A program made the translations under genes and the position numbers. From positions 34,832 to 98,831 of the forward strand of contig DASVVT010000048.1 in the NCBI GenBank assembly GCA_036386415.1: DNA of 64,000 nt. Direction: 5' to 3'. Under the pieces are notes generated by a model. The model saw only the letters and a list, made by a program, of their open reading frames with translations. It was not told the origin of the DNA and ran no database searches. This stretch comes from DASVVT01 sp036386415. GTDB taxonomy: Bacteria; Acidobacteriota; Blastocatellia; Pyrinomonadales; Pyrinomonadaceae. This document shows positions 32,813 to 41,626 of the stretch, piece after piece. The first letter of the stretch is position 1, and every line of letters begins with the position of its first letter.

Positions 32813-33844
32813 ATGAAGACCATCCTGGTGACGGGCGGCAGCGGCTTTATAGGCAGCAATTTCGTCCGCTACATCTACAACAAGTACACAGATTATCGCA
32901 TCCTGGTGGTCGATGCTCTCACATACGCCGGAAAAGAGGAGAACGCGCCTAATGGCTCATCCACATCCGACCGCTATGAGTTCTGGTACGGCGATGTACG
33001 CAACGGGGAGTTGATAGACGATCTGGTCTCCCGTGCGGATGTCGTCATTCACATGGCGGCTGAATCGCACGTCACGCGTTCCATCTACGACAACCGCCTG
33101 TTCTTTGAGACGGATGTGCTTGGCACACAGACGGTCGCCAACGCCGTTGCGAAATATAGCGAGCGTGTGGAGCGCTTCATACACATCTCGACCTCGGAAG
33201 TCTACGGCACGGCCATCACAGAAAAGATGGATGAGGATCATCCGCTCAACCCCATGAGCCCGTATGCTTCGGCCAAGTGCGGGGCGGATCGTCTGGTCTA
33301 TTCGTACTGGGCTACGTATCAGATTCCGGCCATCATCGTTCGCCCCTTCAACAACTACGGCCCCTACCAGCATCTCGAAAAGGCCGTGCCGCGTTTCATC
33401 ACCAGTTGCATCCTGAAAGAGCCGATCACGATTCACGGCGACGGCTCGGCGGCGCGCGACTGGTTGTTTGTCGGCGACCATTGCACGGCACTTGATCGCC
33501 TGCTCCACGTTGATCTGGATAAAGTCGTCGGGCATGCCATCAACCTTGGGACGGGTCATCACAGGACTGTCCTCGAAGTCGCCAATGCGGTGCGCGCGGC
33601 CATGAACAACCCTCCCGACAGCCCGTTGCAATTCTTGGGCGACCGTCCCGGCCAGGTCTATCGCCACACCTGCGATATTTCCAAGGCGAAGCGCCTGCTG
33701 GACTGGGAGCCGCGCGTCTCTTTTGAGCAGGCGCTGGAGCAGACGATAAGCTGGTACTGGGAGAACGAGCCCTGGTGGCGCTCGCAGGTCTGGATGCGCC
33801 ACATTCCGATTATCAACGCCGACGGTCAAAGGGAGATGCATTGA
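32813..33844 (+). CDS. NAD-dependent nucleotide-sugar dehydratase/epimerase (RmlB-like)
   Basis: A 343-residue extended short-chain dehydrogenase. NAD motif GGSGFIGS (residues 8-15), then HISTSEVYG (about 125), catalytic YASAK (about 152) and RPFNNYGPYQ. Overall it resembles dTDP-glucose 4,6-dehydratase, but that enzyme has TDE where this protein has TSE, a form seen in GDP-mannose dehydratases, UDP-glucuronate decarboxylases and epimerases. The exact sugar nucleotide is therefore open. Together with the aminotransferase at 33972 it would make an amino-deoxy sugar. It overlaps no gene; 7 bp after wbqC. Confidence 0.85.
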   Translation: MKTILVTGGSGFIGSNFVRYIYNKYTDYRILVVDALTYAGKEENAPNGSSTSDRYEFWYGDVRNGELIDDLVSRADVVIHMAAESHVTRSIYDNRLFFETDVLGTQTVANAVAKYSERVERFIHISTSEVYGTAITEKMDEDHPLNPMSPYASAKCGADRLVYSYWATYQIPAIIVRPFNNYGPYQHLEKAVPRFITSCILKEPITIHGDGSAARDWLFVGDHCTALDRLLHVDLDKVVGHAINLGTGHHRTVLEVANAVRAAMNNPPDSPLQFLGDRPGQVYRHTCDISKAKRLLDWEPRVSFEQALEQTISWYWENEPWWRSQVWMRHIPIINADGQREMH

Positions 33845-33860
33845 GGGTGATGAGAAAAGA

Positions 33861-33951
33861 TTTAAACGCAAAGGGCGCGAAGGTTTTTCGCAAAGGACGC
33901 AGAGAGAGAAACAACTCCTTTGCGCTGCACTTTGCGCCCTTTGCGTTTATA
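33861..33951. repeat. Inverted repeat, family E copy 3
   Basis: TTTAAACGCAAAGGGCGCGA left arm; right arm ends CCCTTTGCGTTTA. It separates the sugar dehydratase and aminotransferase genes, which act in one pathway, so it does not simply delimit functions. Confidence 0.87.
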
Positions 33952-33971
33952 TCTCCCCTTTAGGAATACAC

Positions 33972-35132
33972 ATGACTATGCCAAAGGCGCTCACCAAAGT
34001 TGAATTCTTTCGTCACGACCTGGGGCAGCCGGAACTGGATGCGGTCGCAGAGGTGCTGGCCGGGGCGATCCTCACGACCGGAGAGACGGTCGGCAGATTC
34101 GAGCAGCGTTTTGCCGACTTCATGGGTCGCCGTCATGCCCTCGGACTGACCAGTTGCACGGGCGCTCTGCACATCTCCCTCTTAGCTTTGGGGATCGGGG
34201 CGGGCGACGAGGTTATCACCACGCCGCTGACCTTCATCGCCAGTTCCACCGCCATCATCGAAACAGGCGCGCGCCCTGTCTTCGTAGACGTTGAGCCGGA
34301 GACCGGAAACCTTGACGCCTCGCGCATAGAGGCGGCAATCACGGAGCGTACGCGCGCCATTCTGCCCGTACACCTGTACGGGCAGATGTGCGACATGCGT
34401 GCCATACGCGAGATCGCCGACCGCAACAAGCTGCGCGTGGTCGAGGACGCGGCGCATTGCGTCGAGGGCGAGCGCGAGGGCGTCCGCCCTGGGCAGTTGG
34501 GCGAGACGGCATGTTTCTCCTTCTACGCCACCAAGAGCCTCACGAGCGGAGAGGGCGGCGCGGTCGTAACGGATGACGATGAACTGGCGGAAAAGCTACG
34601 CCTGCTGCGCCTGCACGGCATGAACAAGACCGCCGCCGATCGTTTCCGCGAAGGCTACCAGCACTGGGACATGGTCACGCTCGGCTGGAAATACAACATG
34701 AGTAACATAGAGGCGGCGCTGCTCCTGCCCCAGATGGAGCGCCTTGAGGAGAACTGGCAGAAGCGAGACGCGCTCGCACGCCTGTATGAAGAGACGCTAT
34801 CCGGCATCTCTGGTCTCGTCGTGCCGGAGACTCTGCCCGGTGTTCGCCACGCGCGTCACCTCTTTACAGTCCGCATCGGCAACGGACGGCGCGACCGTGT
34901 GATAAAGGGGCTGCAAGAGGCAGGCATCGGCGCGATGGTCAACTATCGTGCGATACATCTTCTCACCTACTTTCGGGAGACCTTCGGCTTTCGCGAAGGA
35001 GACTTTCCCGTCGCCGAGCGAATCGGCAGCGAAACCATTTCGCTCCCCTTCTACGCGAACATGCCGCCGGAGCATGTCGAGATAGTAGCGGAAGTCCTCA
35101 AAGACATTCTGGAAGGGTCTTCAAACAGATGA
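33972..35132 (+). CDS. DegT/DnrJ/EryC1 family sugar aminotransferase
   Basis: A 386-residue PLP enzyme that transfers an amino group to a keto-sugar nucleotide. Fold-type I motifs: TSCTGALHISLLALGIG near the N-terminus, VVEDAAHC (about 155), and the PLP lysine in FYATKSLTSGEGGAVVT (about residue 188). ATG at 33972 follows TAGGAA; a second ATG at 33978 is possible. It should act on the 4-keto product of the preceding dehydratase. The stop codon abuts a family D repeat. Confidence 0.92.
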   Translation: MTMPKALTKVEFFRHDLGQPELDAVAEVLAGAILTTGETVGRFEQRFADFMGRRHALGLTSCTGALHISLLALGIGAGDEVITTPLTFIASSTAIIETGARPVFVDVEPETGNLDASRIEAAITERTRAILPVHLYGQMCDMRAIREIADRNKLRVVEDAAHCVEGEREGVRPGQLGETACFSFYATKSLTSGEGGAVVTDDDELAEKLRLLRLHGMNKTAADRFREGYQHWDMVTLGWKYNMSNIEAALLLPQMERLEENWQKRDALARLYEETLSGISGLVVPETLPGVRHARHLFTVRIGNGRRDRVIKGLQEAGIGAMVNYRAIHLLTYFRETFGFREGDFPVAERIGSETISLPFYANMPPEHVEIVAEVLKDILEGSSNR

Positions 35133-35238
35133 TTCACCACAGAGACACAGAGACACGGAGAAGAAAACAGAAATAGATGAAAGCTGCGTCAATCTGTCAA
35201 AGTTGTCTCTGTGTCTGCGGTGTCTCTGTGGTGAATCT
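35133..35238. repeat. Inverted repeat, family D copy 3
   Basis: TTCACCACAGAGACACAGAG left arm and complementary right arm ending CTCTGTGGTGAA (to 35236). The left arm begins immediately after the aminotransferase stop codon. Confidence 0.87.
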
Positions 35239-35321
35239 CATCTCCCCAACCCTCAATTCGCCACAACGCCCTCCGTCATGTTACAGTTCGTCTCTTTACT
35301 CCACAGGCCGATACAGAACTG

Positions 35322-36650
35322 ATGTCCACTTTGAAGTTGTCATTAGTCGGCCTTGGGTCGCGCCTTGTGTTGATGGGATTGACCATCATCAACGCCCTCT
35401 TGCTGGCGCGCATCCTTGGCCCGCGCGGGTTCGGCGAATATTTTCTTTTTCTGCGAGTGGTATCGGTGCTCACGGTGGTGGCCGACCTCGGACTCTCCCA
35501 AAGCGCCAACGCTTTTTTCGGGCGTCATGAAGAGTGGCGCGCCCATCTGCACGGGCTCATCCTGCGGTTCGTCCCGGCCTTCTCGGCAGTCACAATCATA
35601 CTCGGAGCGGTCATCATCTGGCTGGCGGGCGATATTCTGCTTCCCAATTTACCGGGGCGGTTGACGTGGATGGCTTTCGCTGTTCTACCCGTTCAACTCT
35701 ATACGAATATCTGGATCAGCATGATGACGGGGATGGGGCGCATCTGGCAGTTGAACCTCGTCCAGTTGATTACCGCCACGCTCTCACTCCTGATGACGCT
35801 CGTCTTCATCGTTGTGCTTTCGGGCGGCGTCATTGCGGCAGCGACCATCTACATGGTGGCGATACTGGTTCAGACGCTCATCATGATCTCGATGGCGGTG
35901 CGGATCAACGCCGGAGGGAGCGCACAGGAGGAAGCTCCGCCCACAGAGCTTCCCCGTCAAATGCTGCACTTCGGCCTGCGCGGCTACCTGGGCTCGTTCT
36001 CCTATATCCTGTGGACGCGCGTCCCTGTCTTCCTGTTGAATGCTTTTCACGGCCCGGCGGCGGTGGGCATCTTCTCCGTGGCGCAGCAACTGGTCGATAG
36101 GATGCTGCTGCCAATACAGGCCGTGCAGGATGCCAGCTATCGGAAGATGTCTGTACTTGCGAGCCGTGCGGCGACCGTTTCGATCAATCGCAGTTTGCGT
36201 TTGACGTGGTGGGGCATGTGGGTCGTGGTGCTCGCGGGTGTCGCTTTCGCCCCGCCCGTGATTGTCATACTGCTGGGGCAGAAGTATGCTGCCTCTGCCG
36301 AGGTCTGTCGTCTGCTTCTGCCCGGAGTAGCGTTCATGGGTGCGGCGCTTCTGCTCGACACCTATTTTCTCAACCAGTTGCACCGGCCTGGTCTGCTTTC
36401 GATTGTGGCCTGGGTGAACGCCCTGATCAGCCTGACGCTCGCGCTCCTGTTTATTCCCGCGCTGGCGGAAAGGGGCGCGGCCATCGCCCTCGTGCTCACG
36501 CAGATCATCGGCGCGCTCATCTACTTTGCGCTCTATCTGCGTCTCGCGGGCGCGCGACCCGTTGAGATGTTCTTCATCAATGGGGATGACCTGAAGCTGC
36601 TGCGCGAGCAAGTCGCCACGATGCTCGGTTGGAGAGGAGAGAAGCGATAA
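35322..36650 (+). CDS. Wzx-type polysaccharide flippase (MOP superfamily)
   Basis: A 442-residue membrane protein with about 12-14 helices, typical for the polysaccharide-transport branch of the MOP exporters. The N-terminal signature LVLMGLTIINALLLARILGP-RGFGEYF is characteristic. It should flip the lipid-linked repeat unit across the inner membrane. Short charged loops and no soluble domain. It ends 3 bp before the following glycosyltransferase gene, so the two are probably co-translated. Confidence 0.88.
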   Translation: MSTLKLSLVGLGSRLVLMGLTIINALLLARILGPRGFGEYFLFLRVVSVLTVVADLGLSQSANAFFGRHEEWRAHLHGLILRFVPAFSAVTIILGAVIIWLAGDILLPNLPGRLTWMAFAVLPVQLYTNIWISMMTGMGRIWQLNLVQLITATLSLLMTLVFIVVLSGGVIAAATIYMVAILVQTLIMISMAVRINAGGSAQEEAPPTELPRQMLHFGLRGYLGSFSYILWTRVPVFLLNAFHGPAAVGIFSVAQQLVDRMLLPIQAVQDASYRKMSVLASRAATVSINRSLRLTWWGMWVVVLAGVAFAPPVIVILLGQKYAASAEVCRLLLPGVAFMGAALLLDTYFLNQLHRPGLLSIVAWVNALISLTLALLFIPALAERGAAIALVLTQIIGALIYFALYLRLAGARPVEMFFINGDDLKLLREQVATMLGWRGEKR

Positions 36651-36652
36651 TT

Positions 36653-37954
36653 ATGACGGCGCAGTCGCGTCCAGTTCGTGTGCTGCACCTGATCGCGGAG
36701 TTGGGCGGCGGAGGCAGCGAGCGCTGGCTCTGGGATGTCGTGCGTCTCTCTCAGCCTGAACAGTTTGAGCACGCGGTCGTCACCATCTATCCAGACTATT
36801 CCGGCAACTTTGTCTACGCAGACCCGCTGCGCGAAAGCGGCGCTTACCAGGAGACCAACGAAAAGCCCGCGCTCGGTTTTCTTCACCGGATGATTAAGAG
36901 ATTAAGAGCGCAGCGACATCGCTTACCCGAAAGCCGCCTCCTCTCATTTCCTCTGCGCCTGGGAGCGAACGGACTGGCGACGTGGCGCGTCGCCCGCGCT
37001 CTCGTACGCTTTCGCCCGGACGTTGTGCACGTCCACACGCTCCCCGATTTCATTCTCGGCATGTTGATCAAGCTGCTCTTGAATAAGCCCTTGATTCATA
37101 CAGTGCCGTGCATCTTCTCGCAGATGAAAGACGCCGGTTACGGCTGGATGCCGAAGCTCTATAAACGCCTGCACACTCGCGTCGATTATTTCTCGACCGG
37201 CGAAGGACGCAGTGAATTGATCTCGATAGGCATTCCGCCCTCGAAGATTCTTTATGATCTGGGCGGGGTGGATTTGAGCGCCGTCCGACAGGTGCAGGCC
37301 GAACATGATCGCCACCGCAGGGAAATCAGGGCATCGCTTGGGCTCTCTTCAGACGTACGCATCGCGCTCTCCGTCGGGCGTCTGCATCCATCGAAGGGGC
37401 ACATCTACGCGCTCGAAGCGCTGCCCCGGCTGCTTCAAGAATTTGCAAATCTGCACTGGGTGGTTCTCGGCGAGGGAGAAGAACGCGCAGGGCTTGAGGC
37501 GCGCGCGCGTGAGCTCAAGGTGAGCGATCACGTCCACCTCCTCGGTTTTCAAAAGAACCCGTTTCCTTACCTGGCCGCCGCAGACATCTATCTACGGACG
37601 ACTGTGCTCGAGCCTGAAAACCTCTCCTTCTACCAGTCTATGGCGATGGGGCTGGCGGTCGTTGGATTCGATACGGGGAGCGAGATGCCGGACTTGATAA
37701 GCAAAGTCGGGCACGGGCATCTGGTCGCCAACAGAGACTCTGCGGCGCTCGCCGAAGCGGCGGCTCGTATCCTCAGACTACCGGATGGCGGGCGGGAGTT
37801 AGGAGAGCTTGGAGCAAGATACTGTCGCGAACACCTCGATCTACAGCAAAGCGTCCAGATACTCTCATCAGCCTACGCAGAGCTTTGCGAAAAGTATCAC
37901 GGTGTGGTGGCGACCAAGCGCAATAGTAAGAATGAAATGATGAATGCGGAATGA
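36653..37954 (+). CDS. Family 4 glycosyltransferase
   Basis: A 433-residue GT-B glycosyltransferase. N-domain begins VRVLHLIAELGGGGSERWL; C-domain has the family-4 pattern ALSVGRLHPSKGHIYALEAL and the EPEN...YQSMAMGLAVVGFD donor-sugar motif (E-x7-E variant). It adds a sugar during polymer synthesis. ATG at 36653 directly follows the flippase gene. The last residues (KNEMMNAE) and the stop codon are encoded by the family A repeat starting at 37931, so the repeat has replaced or extended the original C-terminus. Confidence 0.88.
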   Translation: MTAQSRPVRVLHLIAELGGGGSERWLWDVVRLSQPEQFEHAVVTIYPDYSGNFVYADPLRESGAYQETNEKPALGFLHRMIKRLRAQRHRLPESRLLSFPLRLGANGLATWRVARALVRFRPDVVHVHTLPDFILGMLIKLLLNKPLIHTVPCIFSQMKDAGYGWMPKLYKRLHTRVDYFSTGEGRSELISIGIPPSKILYDLGGVDLSAVRQVQAEHDRHRREIRASLGLSSDVRIALSVGRLHPSKGHIYALEALPRLLQEFANLHWVVLGEGEERAGLEARARELKVSDHVHLLGFQKNPFPYLAAADIYLRTTVLEPENLSFYQSMAMGLAVVGFDTGSEMPDLISKVGHGHLVANRDSAALAEAAARILRLPDGGRELGELGARYCREHLDLQQSVQILSSAYAELCEKYHGVVATKRNSKNEMMNAE

Positions 37955-38028
37955 TGAATGATGAATTAAAAATCAAAGTTAAAGCCTTCGAGTTTTTCTT
38001 TTCATTCATCATTCCGCATTCATCATTT
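37931..38028. repeat. Inverted heptad repeat, family A copy 3
   Basis: GAATGAT/GAATGCG units; right arm TTCATTCATCATTCCGCATT (38001 on). It lies between convergent genes and its left arm codes the C-terminus of the glycosyltransferase. Confidence 0.87.
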
Positions 38029-38032
38029 TCCT

Positions 38033-39034
38033 TTACCTTGTGACAGTAATCTCGCGCGTCGTCGTGTTATAGCCGCCATTTTCTACGGGGTTGCCGTCTT
38101 TGCCCACGAGTTCGAGCTTGATGTTGTGCTTGCCTGCGGCCCAGCCTGTGAGCCAGATCGGCTCCCACTTGTCTATGAACTTCTCTTCACCGCCGTCGAC
38201 AGAGTAGCGCACGCGATACTCGCCGCCGTCTCCCTGCAATTTGGCGCTCGTCAGCCAGAAGTCGATCATGATCGCATCTGCGTCAGCGCCCTTGTACTCG
38301 CCCTTCGGGCGGCTGTAGGTCAGCAGCGGCTTCTTCGCATCAGCGTCGAACGCCTGGCTGGCGGCCACGTCCTTACCCTCGCGCGTAGGCTGCGGGCTCG
38401 CGTTCGCGTTCGCCGTCGCGTTGGCGTTGCCAGACTTCGCGGCGTTGTTGTTCGACATCACCTGACCGGTGTTGGTGGTCGTAGGCTTTGAAGCATCGCC
38501 CCCGCCTTTGACGTTGAATGTGACCATCTGGAACGAGCCGTCGTTCTTATAGCTCTCGTGCCAGGGGCGCGAAGCGAAGACGCGCAGGGTGTGTTTGCCT
38601 TCGGTGACGTTGCGCAATTCGAAGGGCTGGCTCAGGTCGTAATAAGCCTCGTAGGGTTGATTGTCGAGGATCACATGAATGTGATTGCCCATCCCCGTAG
38701 CTGGGTCTTTAGCGGGCTTGTAGCCTTTGAGGTCGCCGCTCAGTGCCAGTTTGACGTTGACGGTCGAACCCGTGATGGTCGCGCCCGCGCGCGGCTCGAC
38801 GAAGCTGAGCACGGGTGTGGCCTGATCCTGCTCGCCGCGTTGTGCCATCTGATCCTTGATCTTCTGCGGGCGCTCGGCCACTCCGAGATTCTGCGTCGCA
38901 GGCGAAGACGAGGCCACGGGCGGCGAAACGTTGGTCGTCGCCGTCGCGTTCTGGTTCGCGTTATCAGTGGTCGTGCAGCCTCCAAGCACGGCACAGAGCG
39001 CAATGGCAGCAAAAGGCAGAGAGATACGTCTCAT
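38033..39034 (-). CDS. Lipoprotein with Ig-like region, unknown function
   Basis: A 333-residue lipoprotein: signal peptide with lipobox AVLGGC (C at about 20), then a low-complexity Asn/Thr/Ala spacer. A first beta-rich domain (about 70-185, LSFVEPRAGATITGSTVNVKL), a second low-complexity linker rich in Asn-Ala (about 185-225) and a second beta-rich domain (about 235-333) follow. It looks surface-exposed. Its stop codon is five bases from the family A repeat. No functional motif is seen. Confidence 0.75.
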   Translation of the reverse strand: MRRISLPFAAIALCAVLGGCTTTDNANQNATATTNVSPPVASSSPATQNLGVAERPQKIKDQMAQRGEQDQATPVLSFVEPRAGATITGSTVNVKLALSGDLKGYKPAKDPATGMGNHIHVILDNQPYEAYYDLSQPFELRNVTEGKHTLRVFASRPWHESYKNDGSFQMVTFNVKGGGDASKPTTTNTGQVMSNNNAAKSGNANATANANASPQPTREGKDVAASQAFDADAKKPLLTYSRPKGEYKGADADAIMIDFWLTSAKLQGDGGEYRVRYSVDGGEEKFIDKWEPIWLTGWAAGKHNIKLELVGKDGNPVENGGYNTTTREITVTR

Positions 39035-39059
39035 ATTTCCTCCAAAATTTTTAGAAAAG

Positions 39060-39145
39060 CAGTAGTCAGTAGACAGTAAACAGTAGTCAGTAGTAAAACG
39101 TCAACCGCCTTTCTACTGACTACTGACTACTGGCTATTGACTACT
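39060..39145. repeat. Inverted heptad repeat, family B copy 4
   Basis: CAGTAGT/CAGTAGA/CAGTAAA units (39060-39093) and complementary right arm (39113-39145), with the loop motif CAACCGC shared with other family B copies. It lies 3 bp after the superoxide dismutase stop codon. Confidence 0.87.
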
Positions 39146-39148
39146 TCT

Positions 39149-39781
39149 TCAGGCTGTTGTCGGACGCGCCGCGTCTGTGGTCTTGAGACGCTGTTCGCAG
39201 ACATCCCAGTTGATGTTGGAGAAGAATGCTTCGATGTATTTCGGACGCTCCGCCGGTTTGTAATCGAGCAGGAAGGCGTGCTCCCAGACATCCATCACGA
39301 GCACGGGCAGGAAGCCTGAGACGTTGCCCGTCTCGTGCAGCGTGATCCAGTGGTTCGAGAGACGACCGTTGGCAGGGTTCTGGTAACAGATGGCCCAACC
39401 GACGCCGCGCATCTTCCCGACGCCCGTGAAATCGGCTTTCCAGATGTCATAGCTGCCGAAGCTCTGCTCTGCGGCTCTGATGAAATTTGAGCTGCGGTCG
39501 GGATCGCCCGCGCCGTCCCGCTTCATGTTGTCGAAATAGTATTCGTGCAGCACCATGCCGTTGTATTCGAAGCCCAGCCGCCGTGTCAGCTCCGAATAGG
39601 CGGGCATCTCTTCCTGATCGACTTTGCCGTCAGCCAGGAACTCCGAAATCTTCTCCGTCAGCTTGTTCGTCTCCTTGACGTACCCCTCGTATAACTTGAA
39701 GTGCATCTCCAGCGTTTGATCGGAGATGCCTTTGAGACCACTCAGATTGAACTGCTTGGCCTGATATGTAGCGACACTCAT
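39149..39781 (-). CDS. sodA: Iron/manganese superoxide dismutase
   Basis: A 210-residue cytoplasmic enzyme that dismutates superoxide. All metal ligands are seen: H27 (EMHFKLYEGYV), H79 (VLHEYYF), D164 and H168 (MDVWEHAFLLDY). The family-typical Y in YEGYV is present. Metal preference (Fe or Mn) cannot be set from these motifs with confidence. The ribosome site TTAGGAGGTAAGAG is one of the strongest in the window. Manganese-handling genes at the window start make Mn use worth considering. Confidence 0.93.
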   Translation of the reverse strand: MSVATYQAKQFNLSGLKGISDQTLEMHFKLYEGYVKETNKLTEKISEFLADGKVDQEEMPAYSELTRRLGFEYNGMVLHEYYFDNMKRDGAGDPDRSSNFIRAAEQSFGSYDIWKADFTGVGKMRGVGWAICYQNPANGRLSNHWITLHETGNVSGFLPVLVMDVWEHAFLLDYKPAERPKYIEAFFSNINWDVCEQRLKTTDAARPTTA

Positions 39782-39984
39782 CTCTTACCTCCTAACGAAA
39801 TTCTCAACGCAGGGGAGGAACACACCAAATAACTTTCATTCCCTCTTCTGTGTGCCTGCGATGGCTAATCTTTAATCATGCGGAAAATCGCGGCCTGCTA
39901 TAGAAACCGAGCTATGCTTCCATTCACTATTGCGCTTAAGTATCGCGAATACATTGAAAGGCTGAAGCTTTAATGTTGCAAACG

Positions 39985-40045
39985 AAGAGAGCAGCGCGGA
40001 AGCATCGCCTCGTGTATCGAAGTGATGCTTCCGCGCTGCTCTCTT
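39985..40045 (-). terminator. 22-bp perfect stem, terminator after puuD-like gene
   Basis: A perfect 22-bp inverted repeat (39985-40006 with 40024-40045) and 17-nt loop, GC-rich, with modest T runs on both sides. It follows the PuuD-like gene. The rest of 39782-40078 holds only the leader of the superoxide dismutase gene; nothing else is recognised. Confidence 0.75.
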
Positions 40046-40078
40046 CCTTATCTCGCCGGTGCTCTTCTACAACCCGGT

Positions 40079-40858
40079 TTACTTGCCGAACAGTATCCAG
40101 TCGCCGTGCGATGTGCCCATCAGGAAGAGCATCGGCAGTGAGAGCCAGGCGTTGGTGCGCGAGGCCAGGAAAGCCTTGCGCACATCCTCCGGCGCGGGCG
40201 CTGGCGTTCCTTCCGTCATCGCCGCGATGGCGCGCTTCTGCACGCGCCAGATGATGCCCCACACGTTGAGCAGCATCCAGATGCCGAGCCCGCCGCCGAC
40301 CCCTATCGAGAGCGACTTGTTGCCCAGGTACTTACCATCTGCACCGCCCGCGTTGCCGAGCACGTAAACAATCGCCCCGGCCATCAACAAGGCCAGAATC
40401 GCCACGACGACGGCGAGCACACGCCCATCCTTCGTCAGCGCAGGCACTTGATACAGCCCATACAGAATCGCGTAGCCGACCAGCACGATGACGAGCCAGA
40501 TTCCCAGGTAGGTCCAGGGTTCCAGTCCCGCGCCCCTGGCTTCTGTCGAAAGGATGTACATCGCGTAGTAGGTCAATCCGGCGAGCACCGTCACAACCGC
40601 GCCCCAGCGGAAATACCAGAGCGTGCGCGACAGCAGCTCCGGGTTGACCTTCTTTTTCGTGTCCGCATCGAGCGTTTTCTGAAGTGGAACGTTGATGAGA
40701 TTGAAGAAATAGAGCAGACCGATCCATGTGATGCCTGCGACAAAGTGTGTCCAGCGCAACAGGGCACGCGCCACGTCAGCGCCGCTGGTCGGGCCGTGCA
40801 CGATCTCCTGTAAGAACCCTAAGCTAACAGGGAGATGAGTATTGAACTCGATGAGCAT
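40079..40858 (-). CDS. PuuD-like (urate hydroxylase N-terminal) membrane protein
   Basis: A 259-residue membrane protein with about seven helices, similar to the membrane part of urate hydroxylase PuuD (Urate_ox_N). The motifs RWTHFVAGITWIGLLYFFNL and LLSRTLWYFRWGAVVTVLAGLTYY are characteristic. Known PuuD proteins end in a cytochrome c domain with CxxCH; no such domain follows here, so the activity is uncertain and electrons would need another carrier. A GGAGG site precedes the ATG at 40858. The ferredoxin gene upstream (41167) is separate. Confidence 0.78.
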   Translation of the reverse strand: MLIEFNTHLPVSLGFLQEIVHGPTSGADVARALLRWTHFVAGITWIGLLYFFNLINVPLQKTLDADTKKKVNPELLSRTLWYFRWGAVVTVLAGLTYYAMYILSTEARGAGLEPWTYLGIWLVIVLVGYAILYGLYQVPALTKDGRVLAVVVAILALLMAGAIVYVLGNAGGADGKYLGNKSLSIGVGGGLGIWMLLNVWGIIWRVQKRAIAAMTEGTPAPAPEDVRKAFLASRTNAWLSLPMLFLMGTSHGDWILFGK

Positions 40859-41098
40859 ACGTCCTCCGAAACTTTTGTTCTACGAAGCTGTTGGGGCGCG
40901 TCCCTCGCCCTCTTAAAGATGTGGATTCGTGGGAACGCCCGCGAGATGTAGGTCGCGGCCAGGACAGCTCGCGCCGAAGCCTTCAAGGATGCAAAAGCCT
41001 TGAGGCCGTGTGCCTGGCCGTCTCTTCTCTTATTGCTCAATTGCTACTAAACGGCACGAAGATTACACCACAGAGAGATGCTACGCAATAAAAAGACG

Positions 41099-41169
41099 GA
41101 TGTTAGATGTCAGATGCTAGATGTTAGAACGCCAATTACTGACATCCGGCATCTGACATCTGACATCTA
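41099..41169. repeat. Inverted heptad repeat, family F (single copy)
   Basis: Units AGATGTC-AGATGCT-AGATGTT (left arm to 41127) and complementary right arm (41140-41169) that touches the ferredoxin stop codon. The remainder of 40859-41098 holds no supported gene; a fragment TTACACCACAGAGAGA at 41064 looks like a half copy of family D. Confidence 0.85.
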
Positions 41170-41499
41170 TTCCACTGGTCTTGGCCCTGCGGGAATCCCG
41201 CGCACGCTCGACTGGTTGATGACGCGCACGTGCATGTCGTCCTGGACGTGCACCTGGCAGGAGAGGCGAACATTTTCGGCAAGCCCTGTCTCTACGGCAA
41301 GACGATTGCGCTCGGCCTCCCCCCTTTCACCCGGGTCGCCCGCGAGCACTTCAACGCGGCAGGTGGTGCATTTGGCGTTGCCGCCGCAGCGGTGCAGGAT
41401 GTCTATCCCACTGTCCTCAAGCGCCAGCACGAGCTTGCGTCCCTCGCCTGCTTCAAACTCGGTCGTACCATTAGCCGCCTCGGCCTTGATCCTTGGCAT
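41167..41499 (-). CDS. [2Fe-2S] ferredoxin
   Basis: A 110-residue ferredoxin with C38-x5-C44-x2-C47-x33-C81 (RCGGNAKCTTC; RLSCQ), the plant/adrenodoxin-type [2Fe-2S] pattern. It carries electrons, possibly for Fe-S assembly encoded nearby. ATG at 41499 is preferred: AGGAG lies 9 nt upstream and the 25 codons before it are not conserved-looking. Its stop codon overlaps the edge of the family F repeat. Confidence 0.9.
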   Translation of the reverse strand: MPRIKAEAANGTTEFEAGEGRKLVLALEDSGIDILHRCGGNAKCTTCRVEVLAGDPGERGEAERNRLAVETGLAENVRLSCQVHVQDDMHVRVINQSSVRGIPAGPRPVE

Positions 41500-41626
41500 A
41501 CTTTGCGCTCCTGATAATGTAGATGGAATTTTACGGCGGGTGCGACTTTGGCATAACTGAAGCGCGCCTGGCAAGTCTTGCCGCGTGCGGCGAGACTTTT
41601 CGTGATGCGCGCGCGAGTATCCGGTC

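Noticed and set aside
40891..41091. 66-codon plus frame in the intergenic region before the ferredoxin
   Set aside because: No ribosome site, no features, and it spans a partial family D repeat.
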